Source: Orychophragmus violaceus (taxonomy: Eukaryota; Streptophyta; Magnoliopsida; Brassicales; Brassicaceae). From it: a stretch of 64,000 bases of DNA. Below the pieces are notes generated by a model. It saw only the letters and a list, made by a program, of their open reading frames with translations. It did not search any database and was not told the DNA's origin. A program made the translations under genes and the position numbers. Below are positions 33,026-43,656 of the stretch, piece by piece (the first letter of the stretch is position 1; each line of letters begins with the position of its first letter). The DNA is taken from assembly GCA_030180135.1 (NCBI GenBank), contig CM058236.1, forward strand, positions 124,001 to 188,000. The letters run 5' to 3'.

Positions 33026-34489
33026 GGGGGCCCGTGTCATTTTGCCCATCATGCAGGATTCGCATTTCTCACATGACTCAAAGTCAAATGAGCCAAGAAG
33101 TCCATTCGAATGGAGCCTCTTGATGCGTTTCTCGCTGATGTGCCCTAAACGACAATGCCATAGAAACGTTCGGTATTCCTCATTAGGTTTAAACCGTTTT
33201 GTATTAATGTTATAAATTGGCGCGGATTGATCGAGTATGTAAAGCCCATTCGTAAGAGGGGCAGAACCATAGAACAAATTGTTGCGATTGAAGGAACATA
33301 ATTTATTCTTAACTGAAAAATCATAACCTTCCAAATCCAACAAAGAAATTGAAATAATATTTCTGCTTATTGCAGGTACAAAATAACAATTATTCAGTTC
33401 TAAAATCAATCCCGAAGGTAAAGACAACAAGTATGTTCCTACAGCTAGTGCTGAAACTTTCGCTCCATTCCCAACTCGTAGTTCCACTTGTCCTTGCTTC
33501 AGCCTTCTACTGTTGCTGAGTGCCTGCATATTAGTACAAATATGAGCCCCACAACCAGTATCCATGACCCACGAGGTATTATCAGAAGTAGTTGTATTAA
33601 CTTCTATAACAAAAATACCTGATGAAGAAGTCTCGAAAGTCTTCTTCTTTAATTCCTTTAGACCTTCCTGGAATTTCTTACAATCTCTTCTCCAATGCCT
33701 CAGTTCTTTGCAGAACCTGCACATGTCAGTAGGCCCAGCCTTGGACTTGGGCTTGGGCTTTGGCGTGTCCTTGTCCGAGACTTGGACACCCTTGGCCTTT
33801 CCCTTATCCTTAGCAGAAGACTTCTTAAACCCCTTGCCCTTTTGTACCATAAGTACATTGGGGTCCTTGGCGGTTTTCTTCAAGTTGGGCTCTGCAGTCT
33901 TGAGCATTCCGTGAAGCTCAGGCAGTGTCTTACTCAAGCCATGCATGTTAAAGTTCAGAATGAACTGATCATAGCTTGCAGGTAAAGACTGCAGAATGAT
34001 GTCGCAGGCAAGTTCCTGGCTGATTGGGCAGTCGAGTTTCTGAAGATGATCGAGATAACCCATCATCTTCAAGACATGAGGACTCACTGCCGCATTCGCA
34101 GCCAACTTACAGTCCAAGAGGTTCTTAACTGTCTGGAACCTCTCGGTCCTAGCCTGCTCCTGAAAAAGCGATTTCAGGCTTGCCATGATCTCGATTGGAG
34201 ACAATACACTTTCGAACTGTTTTTGCAGCTCAGGAGTCATTGTCACCAACATCAGGCAATAAACATCATTTTCATCTGACGAATGCTTTTCCCAAGCATT
34301 GTGCAGAGTCCTGGCAGCATTGGCAAGAGGCCTCTCGGGGAGGGGATCTCGAAGGACATAATCCTTCTTCTCCTGCTTGAGGACCAGCCTCAAGTTCCTT
34401 GACCATGTCAGGAAGTTCGTTCCAGTCAGCTTCTCCTTCTCGAGAACAGACCGGATCGAGAATGTGTTTTGTGTGCTTGTAGTAGTCAT
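33020..34489 (-). CDS. gag: Copia-D gag, protease and integrase zinc-binding region
   Basis: The first 200 residues are a UBN2-like Gag. A knuckle follows at C257, C260, H265, C270; the residue before the His is Arg rather than the usual Gly. The protease motif D-T-G-C-G begins at 310. A pre-integrase zinc-binding segment (LWHCRLGHIS with CEKCESC) ends the frame. It stops after a C-run insertion. The ATG at 34489 follows acceptor-like TTTCAG by two bases. Confidence 0.92.
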   Translation of the reverse strand: MTTTSTQNTFSIRSVLEKEKLTGTNFLTWSRNLRLVLKQEKKDYVLRDPLPERPLANAARTLHNAWEKHSSDENDVYCLMLVTMTPELQKQFESVLSPIEIMASLKSLFQEQARTERFQTVKNLLDCKLAANAAVSPHVLKMMGYLDHLQKLDCPISQELACDIILQSLPASYDQFILNFNMHGLSKTLPELHGMLKTAEPNLKKTAKDPNVLMVQKGKGFKKSSAKDKGKAKGVQVSDKDTPKPKPKSKAGPTDMCRFCKELRHWRRDCKKFQEGLKELKKKTFETSSSGIFVIEVNTTTSDNTSWVMDTGCGAHICTNMQALSNSRRLKQGQVELRVGNGAKVSALAVGTYLLSLPSGLILELNNCYFVPAISRNIISISLLDLEGYDFSVKNKLCSFNRNNLFYGSAPLTNGLYILDQSAPIYNINTKRFKPNEEYRTFLWHCRLGHISEKRIKRLHSNGLLGSFDFESCEKCESCMMGKMTRAPL

Positions 34490-36161
34490 ATCTGAAATAT
34501 ATAAATAAAAAGGTTATTAGTTATTATGTTCAAAATGACTAATCTCGTATTAAAGAATAATATGATTAATCACGCATTATATTCAATAACCTAAGTTACC
34601 CTCAATAGAATATAATGATTCCAAGATCCACATATAACTAAGATTAAAGTGGGCCACTGGCCGTCACCCAACTTTAGCTTATATCGGTAAGCCCTATATC
34701 GGCTAATTATATCCGTGATATAACTCTTGGTTGTGAATCTGGGCCCGAGGCCCAATCCACTCTGATGTCTCAAGGCCCGGGACTCCCGATGGCCTAGTCA
34801 AGAAAACCAGACTATACAGTCATGTAATCATTAATGTCTGGGACTCCCAATGACATTTATGAATCACAAACCGTCTTACCCACGCAAAAGCAGACATCCT
34901 CACACTGTAAGGCCATGAATGCAATTGAATGGGCTTTGACAGCTGACATAGCCTGGACAAGACATCCAACGCTTGATATTATTTGAGGTTCGTAGATTTA
35001 TTAAAATCATTCCCAAAATAGAAGATTACTATTTCGGGAAACTTTCTATTTATGGAAACCTACTATTTTGGAAACTTTCTAAAATTGGAAACTTTCTAAA
35101 ACCGGAAACTTTCTAACTTTAGAAATTTCTTTAAAATCCAAAACCCGCAAATTCAGAAAATTCTATTTTAAGAAACTTTCTAATTTCAAAATTTCGGAAA
35201 CTTTAATTTAAAAAACGACTTTATAATTTTATAAAATAGATTTTAAATTATTCTGAAGAAAGACTCAATTAACTGGCCCAATTGTTTTAACTTCTTGGCC
35301 CGAGGCCCAAGAATTGGTCCATGTCCAAGACATGACCCAATTGTCCAATTAATTGACATAACCGGTCTGGTTCATTAAAACTGGTCTAACCAAGTTTTAA
35401 TTACTACGACGACCACAATTGTCAACCGGTTATTTACTAAACCGGATTTTCTCAATTTATTTGGTCCAACCAAATCAAATTAGAAATTCCTGGTTTAGGC
35501 ACTAAATCCAATAATTCTTTCGACATTGGATTTCTTATCCCGGTTTAACCAGATTTAATAAAATTATTAAAATCTGTTTATCAAACCAGAACGAATCAAT
35601 TTTAATTAAAATTTTAAACCGAACCGAACCGATTTGATCACGTGAACCGATCACGACCTAGTCGTGATCTTCACGCAATCAAACCCTAGCCGCCAACCCT
35701 AGCCAACTCGATCCATGATCGGTATGGCCGTGGACTTGACGGTCGGGACGGTCGTGGTCGATACTCGGCCTCGATCACGCGGGACAGCCGGGACGAGCAA
35801 GCCGCGATCGTCCATGCCAAGCTTCACGATCGGGACGATCGTGCAAGCTGCAACCGTGATCGGGATGCTCGGGTCGATCACTTCCAACGATCGCCAATCG
35901 ATCGGGATCGATCCATCCGGCCGGCCAACATCTCGGCCATGCGATCCAACCGGCCAAGCCGATCGGATTTCACTCGGCCGATCACAAACCTGAGTCATAT
36001 AGCTCAGTTTGCGATCTGAATTAGTGTGTTTAGGGTTCAAAAATTGTTTCTTAACTGTTTTATCTTATCAGTAATTGATTCAAAAACAATTCTAAACAGA
36101 TTAAACAACCTAAACATGAATCTAAAACAAGAAACCTAAGAACCAATGGCTCTGATACCAC
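34490..36161 (-). other. Copia-D leader, probable 5'UTR intron
   Basis: The primer site is at 36148-36161 (reverse TGGTATCAGAGCC). A CpG-rich block of GATCG/GGGACG repeats lies at 35700-35990. The stretch before gag is nearly the same as in B, C and F. An inferred intron runs from donor AACAG|GTAAAAG (36271, inside the 5' LTR) to acceptor TTTCAG (34492), about 1780 nt. Confidence 0.65.
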
Positions 36162-36800
36162 TGTTGGATAGTTCAGTTGATCCTGATTCAATTCTGATAT
36201 TGATATCAACCTAAACATGCATCAGATCTAGGTGTTCTTATTTAGAATCATAACATGATCTCACCTTTTACCTGTTTGTTGCAGCGGAAGGATTTGAACA
36301 GGTCAGAGATCAGATAGATGCACCGAGGGATGAATCCTCCAAAGGCTCACACACGCAATCACAGGAAACTGGCTGCTAGACCGAGCTAAGGGAGGCGCCA
36401 GAGAGAGAGAGTTTTCGCGGCTGGGATTAGGGTTGGGAGAAAGAGACTTTGGCTTTTAGTTTATAAAAGCCTTCTCTTTCTCTTTTGGGCTTTTGGGCCC
36501 AAAACACCAATCTGATTAAATCTCATTTAATCAGACCCGTTAATCTTTCTCTCTTAGTACGACAAATGCCTAGCACTTTTGTCGTACTTCTGTTAAGCCG
36601 TTCCTACTTTATTTCCTGCTAGCTTAAGCGTGTGACCCATATGGGATCATACAATAAAAGCAATAAGTCCGAGACTTATAGATCATGAGCGGACTCTAGC
36701 AAGCCATCATGACCCCCAGTATTGTATGACTTATGTCTGATCACTGACATACTCTTACTTTATAGAGACAGTACAGAGATTGCTGGACACAATTCCAACA
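36162..36800 (-). repeat. Copia-D 5' LTR
   Basis: A 639-bp copy that looks identical to 29017-29655. In minus sense it has a TCTGATTAAAT/ATTTAATCAGA inverted repeat at about 36511-36533, upstream of a TTTATAAA box near 36460-36467. Confidence 0.94.
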
Positions 36801-37696
36801 TCGCGGACTGTTGCTGTAGTATAAGTGAAATTAAGATGTAGTCTTAATTTCAGTGGGAGTTATTAAAAGGATTTATTTAGTTATTGGATATGTTCTTGAA
36901 ACAACATTTAAAATGTTTAATGAAATTATTATTTCAAGATTATTTTAACTGTGATGAAATAATCGTTCCAAAGTGATATAAACCATTTTATAGGTCATCA
37001 AAGTAAATGACTTGATCTTGAGTCATCGAAGTCATTTAGCTTGATCATGAGACCCTATATTTGATAAATGTTTTATATCATCCTGTCCCTAGTCGAAGGT
37101 TGTTGAAATTGGAACACCAACAACCGTGTGAGACTGGATTGGTACGTGACTTATGACAAAGTCTCAGTGTGTCATAGATGCGCGGCATCAAAATCAGTAC
37201 ATAGGTGTATGTTTGGGAACATACGACCGGACAAGACCCGCTTATAAGAACTCTTCAGGATATTTATATCTGTGTCATAAGAGATTCTTACTACGACTAT
37301 AGAGTATAGTCCTTAGACCTGAGTTCTCATGCATGTGACTGCACATGGACTGATGTACTTTGATCATTGTCTAACGCTCTCGTTCTGCGATAGTTATAAG
37401 GACCTTGTTTGGGTACATTGTGAAATGAGTAGTTTACAGTGATGGAACAAGACGGGATTTGTCCCTCCAATATAAATGGAGTGAATATCTCTAGGCCAAT
37501 CGGAGATTTGAATACTGGAAAATGCATGGCCATGCTCAAACGGACTGTCCCGAGTCGTTTGGATTGTCAGTATCGAATCAGAGTCCGATGAACAAGATTA
37601 GGCTTTATAAGGATGACACCAATCTTGCCTTATGACTAATCGAGATATTGTGACAAAAGGATTATGAATACAGAGATTCCAGTACAAGTGGGAGAT
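36801..37696 (+). other. Copia-C 3' noncoding region after Copia-D
   Basis: It continues Copia-C from the second TCGCG copy and ends in the polypurine tract beside 37697. It is colinear with 50843-51737 of Copia-F. An antisense frame of 70 codons lies at 37327-37539. Confidence 0.8.
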
Positions 37697-38369
37697 TGTT
37701 GGAATTGTGTCCAGTAATCTCGGTACTGTCTCTAGAAAGTAAGAGTATGTCAATGATCAGACATAAGTCATATAATACTGGGGGTCATGATGGCTTGCTA
37801 GAGTCCGCTCATGATCTATAAGTCTTGGACTTATTGCCTCTATTATATGATCCCATATGGGTCACACGCCTAAGCTAACAGGAAAATGTGTAGGAATGGC
37901 TTAGCAGAAGTACGGTAAAAGTGCCAGGCATTTACTGTACTTAGAGAGAATAATTGGGTTTGGCCACTGTGTGTCGATCGATACACAAGGAGTGTCGATC
38001 GACACAGTGCGCGAACGCCTCGGAGTTAATTGGCCTTTGGGCCAAATGGCCCAAAACGAACTGAACGAGTTATATAAACTTAAGACAAGTTCAGGTCGAA
38101 AACAAGCCCTAGCCGCGAGCCTCCTCTCTCTCTCTGCGCCGATTTCCTCCTGGTCTAGCAGCCTCTTCCTGCTCGGTGTGCGTGTGTGAACCTCTGGAGG
38201 AGTTACCTCTCGGTGGCTCTCTGATCTCTGACCTGTTCTCCCTTTCCGCTGCAATAAACAGGTATAAGGTGAGATCAACAATTGTTTCTATTCAAGAGAA
38301 CCTAGATCCGCATGTTTAGAATAATCTGAATCTGAGAATTGAATCAGGATTGATCTAAACATTCCTTCA
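37697..38369 (+). repeat. Copia-C 3' LTR
   Basis: It equals the 5' LTR except for one G/A difference seen near its 3' end. The second TGATG target copy follows at 38370-38374. Confidence 0.93.
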
Positions 38370-38759
38370 TGATGATGGTCTAGTAATAGATTTACTAAGA
38401 TCGGGGAACTAAGATCATGTCCTTGGAGGGCAAAGATCAAGTTTCGGGGAACTAAGATCAAGTCCTTGGAGGGCGAAGATCAAGTTTCGGGTCAAGTCCG
38501 AAAGGATTGTGATCGGGATTGACCAAGTCTAAGGCAAGACGGAAATCAGGGAATTGATTAAGTCTTGATGGATTAAGGTCAATGGGGAATGGAAAGGCAT
38601 AACAAACTGGGACAGGTAGGGTATACACGAAAGTTAACCACCACCGAATTCGGGGACGGATTCCCAATTTGGTGGGGGAGACTTGTAACATCCCTGCTCC
38701 GGTAATGTATGGATCTCTCGACGGCTCAGTCCATGAATCGGTTGTTGACCGGCCATGGC
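38370..38759 (+). pseudogene. Gypsy 3' remnant with polypurine tract and LTR start
   Basis: This is noncoding. It has a tandem repeat of about 43 bp (GGGGAACTAAGATCAAG units, 38396-38490). A palindrome-like GAATTCGGGGACGGATTCC is then followed by purine-rich TGGTGGGGGAGACT, and TGTAACATCCC begins at 38693/38694, typical of a gypsy LTR start. Only about 65 bp of that LTR remain before different gypsy 3' sequence begins. It probably belongs to the element whose gag remnant lies at 22353-23135. Confidence 0.6.
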
Positions 38760-39124
38760 CAAGACCGTGAGCCACAAGTCAGGTTAGGCGCGGTATGAAC
38801 CGTAAGTGGGCAAGAAAAGTTCGGACAGTTAAGCTCGATCGAACGGCAGCTGTTGGGGCGGTTGACCAAAGATCGGCAGGCTGGGCACGAACTGTCCATG
38901 CGCGGGAACGGAATGAGGAAGTCCGGTCATACGCGACCTGATCCTAGACGAATGGCTCCGGCAAAGACAATGATAAAGGGACTTAGGCCGAAAAGAGAGA
39001 ACATATAATTGTTATGTCCTGCTAATGTTTCTGGATGTTACTAGCCCAATGGTTCATAGATTTGAACGGGGCAAACACCTTAAGTCGGATTCGGGGACGA
39101 ATCCTTTTTAAGGGGGGTAGAACT
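38760..39124 (+). other. Gypsy 3' untranslated region and polypurine tract, left arm of inverted repeat
   Basis: It ends in hairpin GGATTCGGGGACGAATCC (39087-39104) and a polypurine tract of GGGGGG type just before an LTR start. The sequence recurs in inverted orientation at 41407-41769 at roughly 90 percent identity by eye. No open pol frame is present. Confidence 0.78.
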
Positions 39125-39520
39125 TGTAACATCCCAGAACCGGGTACCCCACCCTAGGAGGATTGGGGAAAGGATACTTGGAACCAAAAGGGTTTATGAC
39201 TCGTCGTAAATACTAGGAAGGAGTGTTCCAAGGTCTTAAGGAAGCTAAGCTCAGCCGAAAGGCAGCTCAGCTAAGAGGAAACGAGCTGAACAAAGAGTGT
39301 TCAGCTGAAACGAGCTGAACAGTCCAGCTGGTCAGCTGGGTCAGCTAGCAACCAGCTCAACCCAGCTAGCTTGAGTGTTCAAGTGTTGGGTCAGCTGGTC
39401 AGCTAGTGACACTAGCTGACCAAGGGGCACCATGGCGAAAGGGCACCTTAGAAGGTTGCACCCTTTCGGCCAACCAAGGCAACCCTTCGCCTATGGAAGT
39501 TATGGGGCGAAAATGGAGCC

Positions 39521-39530
39521 TATAAATAGG
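39521..39530 (+). promoter_or_regulatory. TATA box of the 39125-41381 LTR
   Basis: TATAAATAGG sits in the same relation to the LTR start as in the other gypsy LTRs here. Confidence 0.65.
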
Positions 39531-39779
39531 CCACAAGTAGCCATTTTCGTGCACATTCTGTCCAGGGAAGAAATCCCATGATTCTCTAAGGCAAAGGCCA
39601 AATTAAAAGAGGAAAAATAGAGGATTTATGGCCGGAATACCGATGGGTATTGGCCGGATGTGTAAGGGGGATTTGGAATGGTTTCTAGGGCATTTAAGGA
39701 AGGGGAAACAAGAGAGAAATGCCCAGAAACTCATGAAGAATCGGATTGAAGAAATGAAGAAAATTCCCGGCAACCGTCC

Positions 39780-40290
39780 GTGGGTTGTTCACGGCGACCG
39801 CGGGTCACGCACGGTCGACCGCGGGTCGCGCACGGTCGACCGCGGGTCGTTCACGGACGACCGCGGGTCGTACATGGTCGACCGCGGGTCGTTACGAACG
39901 ACCGTAACCGTCACGGACGTACACGGCCGTGCACGGACGAACGCGGATGGTGCTCGGACGAACGTGGGTCGTGTACGGACGACCGCGGGTCGATTGCGGA
40001 CGACCGCGGGTCACGTACGGACGACCGTGACCGTTCACGTACGGTCGTGTCCGTTCACGGACAGTCGTGTCCGTTCACGGACGACCGTGGGACGATCACG
40101 GACGACCGCGGTTCGTTTCCGGACGACCGTGGGTCACGTACGGACGACCACGGGTCATCACGGACGACCGCGAGTCATCACGGACGACCGCGGGTCATCA
40201 CGGGTGACCGCGGGTCATCACGGACGACCGCGGGTCATCAGGGACGACCGCGGGTCGTGTACGTACGTCCGCAGGACGTGAACGGTTGAC
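39780..40290. repeat. GC-rich minisatellite inside LTR, about 20-bp unit
   Basis: Diverged tandem copies of CGGACGACCGCGGGTCATCA-like units, most regular at 40140-40260. A CpG dinucleotide recurs every few bases. Gypsy-1 and Gypsy-2 LTRs have GC-rich stretches at the same relative place but with different sequence. Confidence 0.85.
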
Positions 40291-41381
40291 CGCGGGCTAT
40301 TCACGGACGCACGGGAGCGTGAACGGACGAACGCAGGGCGTGAACGGATGAACGCAGAGAGCGTGAACGGACGAACGCAAAGCGTGAACGGACGCGTCTC
40401 TTCGTGAACGTGGATGAGTAGTCAATACACATGTCTTACGGTTAAGGGACAAGGAGCGATCGGTGGAGGGACGGTTGCATGGTCGGGTCGTGGAGGAAGG
40501 CAGGACAGTCGAGAGAGTCGGGTCGCGATTGGAATTGACCGAAGGCCGGGAAGGCTGAGGAGGTGGTTCAACGGACACCGGAAAAAGGGCTGATCCGGCC
40601 ACGGGTTGGACCCACGCGATGGGTAAACCGAGTATGGATCATACCTCACCTAAGATTGGTTCCGGCTTCCAACCGACAAGATGGTGTATTGACGAGTGGA
40701 CTGATCGGGCAAGGAAACGAGGGAGCTAAACGGACCAAGCAATTCCATAAGGAATCACTACAAAGGTTAAGGTAACATTAAATGAGCTTTAACGTAACCT
40801 AAGTGTTTGGGTGTAACAGGAAAGGAATGGTGGCCAAAGGAAGAACAAGAAGACCTCTTTTGTACTCGGTCATGTGGGGATGGTTGGTTGAATGACTAAG
40901 TACAAAGGGGGTGTGTTCTAAAGGGTGCAGAACGATTGAGCTAAGCTGAGCGCAGAGCTAGCTTCACACCGGCTTCACCAAAGGATAAGGTACACGTTTC
41001 GAGTACTCTTCTATTGTTCTAAAGAATGGTTAGAGCTGAATAGGAGAATGAAATTATCTAAGTTAAAGACTTAGGTTGATTGAATGGATAGTTGGAATTG
41101 GAACCTCGAAAGAGTTTTAAGGAAACTCAATAAGGTTATAAGAGGTTCACGGTTGGATCGTTCTTTAGAAGAACGATGTAATGGTTAAGTAAGGATTTCC
41201 GCTGCGTAATCTTAAGTAAGAAGGATCTAAGAATAGGAGTCAAATAGTAGATCCAATGAATACTTGTTTCTAAGGGAAAAGTTTTAAATAGGACGGGTTT
41301 TCGGGAGGTTCAGGCCTGGGTTTGGCCTGACCACTGGAACGCATCGACCGCGGCCTAGGAGGGCCGGGTCGGGGTGTTTCA

Positions 41382-41769
41382 GGATACCCGGTTCCGGGAT
41401 GTTACAAGTTCTACCCCCCTTAAAAGGGATTCGCCCCCGAATCCGACTTAAGGTGTTTGCCCCGTTCAACTCTATGAACCATTGGGCTAGTAACATCCCG
41501 AAACATTACAGAACATAACAATTATATGTTCTCTCTATTCGGCCTAAGTCCAATTATTGTTGTCTTTTCCGGAGCCATTCGTCTAGGATCAAGTTGCGTA
41601 TGACCGGACTTCCCCATTCCGTTCCCGCGCATGGACCATCCGTGCCCAGCCTGCCGATCTTCGGTCAACCGCCCCAACGGCTGCCGTTCGATCGAGCTTA
41701 AACGTCCGAACTTTTCTTGCCCACTTACGGTTCATTCCGCGCTTAACCCGACTTATGGCTCGCGGTCTT
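41382..41769 (-). other. Inverted gypsy 3' end: LTR start, polypurine tract, 3' untranslated region
   Basis: In minus sense, 3' untranslated sequence leads through hairpin 41427-41444 and a G-rich polypurine tract to TGTAACATCCC at 41406, after which only 25 bp of LTR remain. It mirrors 38760-39149. The right side is cut by the Gypsy-2 insertion at 41770. Confidence 0.78.
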
Positions 41770-43506
41770 TGTAGCATCCCCGATCCTAGATAGGATCGGG
41801 AATACGGACCATGGAACCAGAACAAGGACAAACGGTCAAGGATGATCAACGGGAAGTGTTCCATGGTCAAGAGGCGGCTAGGATCAGCTTGGATGAGCTT
41901 GGCCGGATAAGGAAGGAGCTAGAGAGAGAGTAAGCAGCTGGAATGAGCTGGACGGCCAGCTAGGTCAGCTGGAGGGACTGACACTCAGCTAAACTCAGCT
42001 CGGGTAAGTGTTGAGTGTTCAGGTCAGCTAGTGGGTAGGGTCAGCTAGTGTCACTAGCTGACCAGGCGGTTATGGCCCAAGGGAAGCGAATGGACAAGGC
42101 ACCCATTTGCTTATGCTTTTCACATCCCTTGGCCTTGGCGGTTTTGGGGCTTCTTCAGCCTATAAATACCCACGGCCAGACCCTTTTTGCGCACGCCTTT
42201 GGCACCATTTTTACACATAAATTCTCAGAGAAAAATCGAGAGACAAGTGGGCTTGTAGGCGAGAAGAATCAAGGGAGTTATCGGCCGGAAACTCAAGTAG
42301 TTGGCCGGCGGTTTGGAAGAGAAAGAGGAGCGGTTCAAGCGTGTGGTTCAAGGGAAAATTGGATCAGGAAGATGGATCCAAATACTTCAAAGGAACCGGG
42401 CAAGTCAACCGCAACTCCAAAGGTGCGTAGAGACTCACGACCGGCCGATCGTTGATCATGGCCTGGCCATGCGATCAACGCTTCTAAGGCCGAGTGTTCT
42501 CTTCTCTCTCTCTTCCTATTTCTAAGGGATTAATGGGATTAAGTCGTTAAGGTGCAAGCGGTTTCATGCTCTATGTTCAAACGGTCGTATAAGGCTTTGG
42601 CCGGTGGGGCGAGTTTTAAGTGGCCGAGATCGTGTATAGGCTTGGTCGGATTGGGTCGCGTGCGGTATAGTCGTACCATGGATCGGTGGGATCGCATGGT
42701 CGGCAGCAGTCGCTAGTCGCGATCAAGTCATGCACGTTCGCGAACGTAAGGGTATGAGCGAAAGGTTGCGTCGGTTCAAGGTACACGGTACGCGTCAGTC
42801 GGACGTACGGACGCGAGCGCTGATCGCGGTTTGTCTTCACGGACAGGCGCGCGGGACGCGGAAGCATCCTTACGGTCGTACGCAGGTACGCACTGATCGA
42901 CCATACGGTCGCGTTAGCGGGATATGCGGACGGTACAGGCGATCGGAATGGACGCGACTGGACGGTCGCGATAGGATCGCCTAGCGGTCATGGATAGGAT
43001 CATAGGCCGGTTGTCCGCGGAACGATTCAGGTCGCGGTTATTATCCGGTAAAGGATGTGGCCGGACCAGACTTGTTCACGGCCAACCTTAGATGGAATTA
43101 AAGGCTTAGCGAATTAGGTGGGGAATCGTATAGAAATACTTGGATTCATTTAGGTTGCTGGATTTATCTAAGTTGTTTATCTTATGCGTTTTATATGTTT
43201 TCAGGATCTGAGGTTTCTCGTGGTGAGGAACGGGCTTAGGCGCGCGGAATGGAGACCTAGACGGACGTGTGTGTGTGTGTATTAGACTGGATTATTAGGA
43301 CTGAATACTTTTATAGCATAATGACTCAGATTACACTTGTATCAGTACCTTGGTTGATTAATAAAATATCCAGTTTGCCTTATCGTTCATGTCTTATAAT
43401 TGTTTAGTTCAAGGAATGGAATTCATACTTAAGAAATTTTATACTTAGAACATTGATAAGTAGATGGGAACCTCAACCGGTTTAATAGCCGGGTTTGGGC
43501 GTTACA
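41770..43506 (+). repeat. Gypsy-2 5' LTR, 1737 bp
   Basis: It runs from TGTAGCATCCCC to GGGCGTTACA. The TATA box TATAAATACC is at 42161-42170, the first AUG downstream is at 42372, and a CpG-rich stretch lies at 42640-43040. The preceding bases GTCTT (41765-41769) should be one target copy. Confidence 0.9.
42372..42422 (+). CDS. gag: Gypsy-2 LTR-encoded first gag exon (17 codons, inferred)
   Basis: This is the first AUG after the TATA box, in good context (GAAGATGG). The frame runs 17 codons to AAG, followed by donor GTGCGT. It has the same length and the P-G-K-S-T core of the Gypsy-1 exon. It joins in phase 0 to the gag exon at 43657. Unspliced reading ends 10 codons beyond the donor. A second copy with one residue changed lies in the 3' LTR at 63398-63448. 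Confidence 0.73.
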
Positions 43507-43656
43507 AGTTGGTATCAGAGCGGAGTTGATTCTAGGATAATTCTGGGATAGGGCAACACCACACGTCCAAGGTCGCAAGTTCCGTGCTAGATGGGTAGAT
43601 TTGCTTAGACTTGAAGGATAAACGATTAGGGTAAACTAACTTGTTTGATTCTTCAG
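42423..43656 (+). other. Gypsy-2 intron 1, spanning U5 and primer site (1234 nt, inferred)
   Basis: The donor is AAAG|GTGCGT and the acceptor TTGATTCTTCAG|GG. It contains the LTR 3' half and the primer site at 43510-43521. The main gag exon has no in-frame ATG at its start (the codon matching the Gypsy-1 ATG is TTG), so translation of full Gag appears to need the LTR AUG. Confidence 0.72.
43510..43521 (+). other. Gypsy-2 primer-binding site
   Basis: TGGTATCAGAGC lies three bases after the LTR end TTACA, complementary to initiator Met-tRNA. Confidence 0.92.

Larger units (their letters stand above)
29017..36800 (-). mobile_element. Copia-D: youngest copia element, near-autonomous, 7784 bp
   Basis: LTRs of 639 bp at both ends look identical by eye. 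The target duplication TCGCG is perfect (29012-29016, 36801-36805). It carries gag, protease, integrase, RT and RNase H, broken only by two single-base homopolymer insertions. Its LTR ends, leader and 3' region resemble those of Copia-B, C and F. Confidence 0.96.
23136..38369 (+). mobile_element. Copia-C: non-autonomous Ty1/copia element, split by Copia-D
   Basis: LTRs at 23136-23808 and 37697-38369 (673 bp) differ at one base by eye. The target duplication TGATG is at 23131-23135 and 38370-38374. Gag is intact and pol degraded. Copia-D is inserted at 29016, near the end of the pol remnant. Confidence 0.95.
39125..41381 (+). repeat. Gypsy LTR of about 2.26 kb (3' LTR of a truncated element)
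   Basis: It runs from TGTAACATCCC to GGGGTGTTTCA. It contains repeated CAGCTGAnC-type motifs (39250-39430), a TATAAATAGG box (39521-39530) and a GC-rich minisatellite. No primer site follows, and a polypurine tract precedes, so it is a 3' LTR. The long open frames 39628-40289 are minisatellite translations, not genes. Confidence 0.75.

Noticed and set aside
38694..38759. A complete LTR starting at 38694
   Set aside because: Only about 65 bp of LTR-like sequence can be supported before it merges into another element's 3' region. I report it as a remnant.
39628..40289. Long overlapping open frames of 217 and 169 codons with repeated DRGS-like residues
   Set aside because: They are translations of the GC-rich minisatellite inside an LTR, open in more than one frame with no domain.
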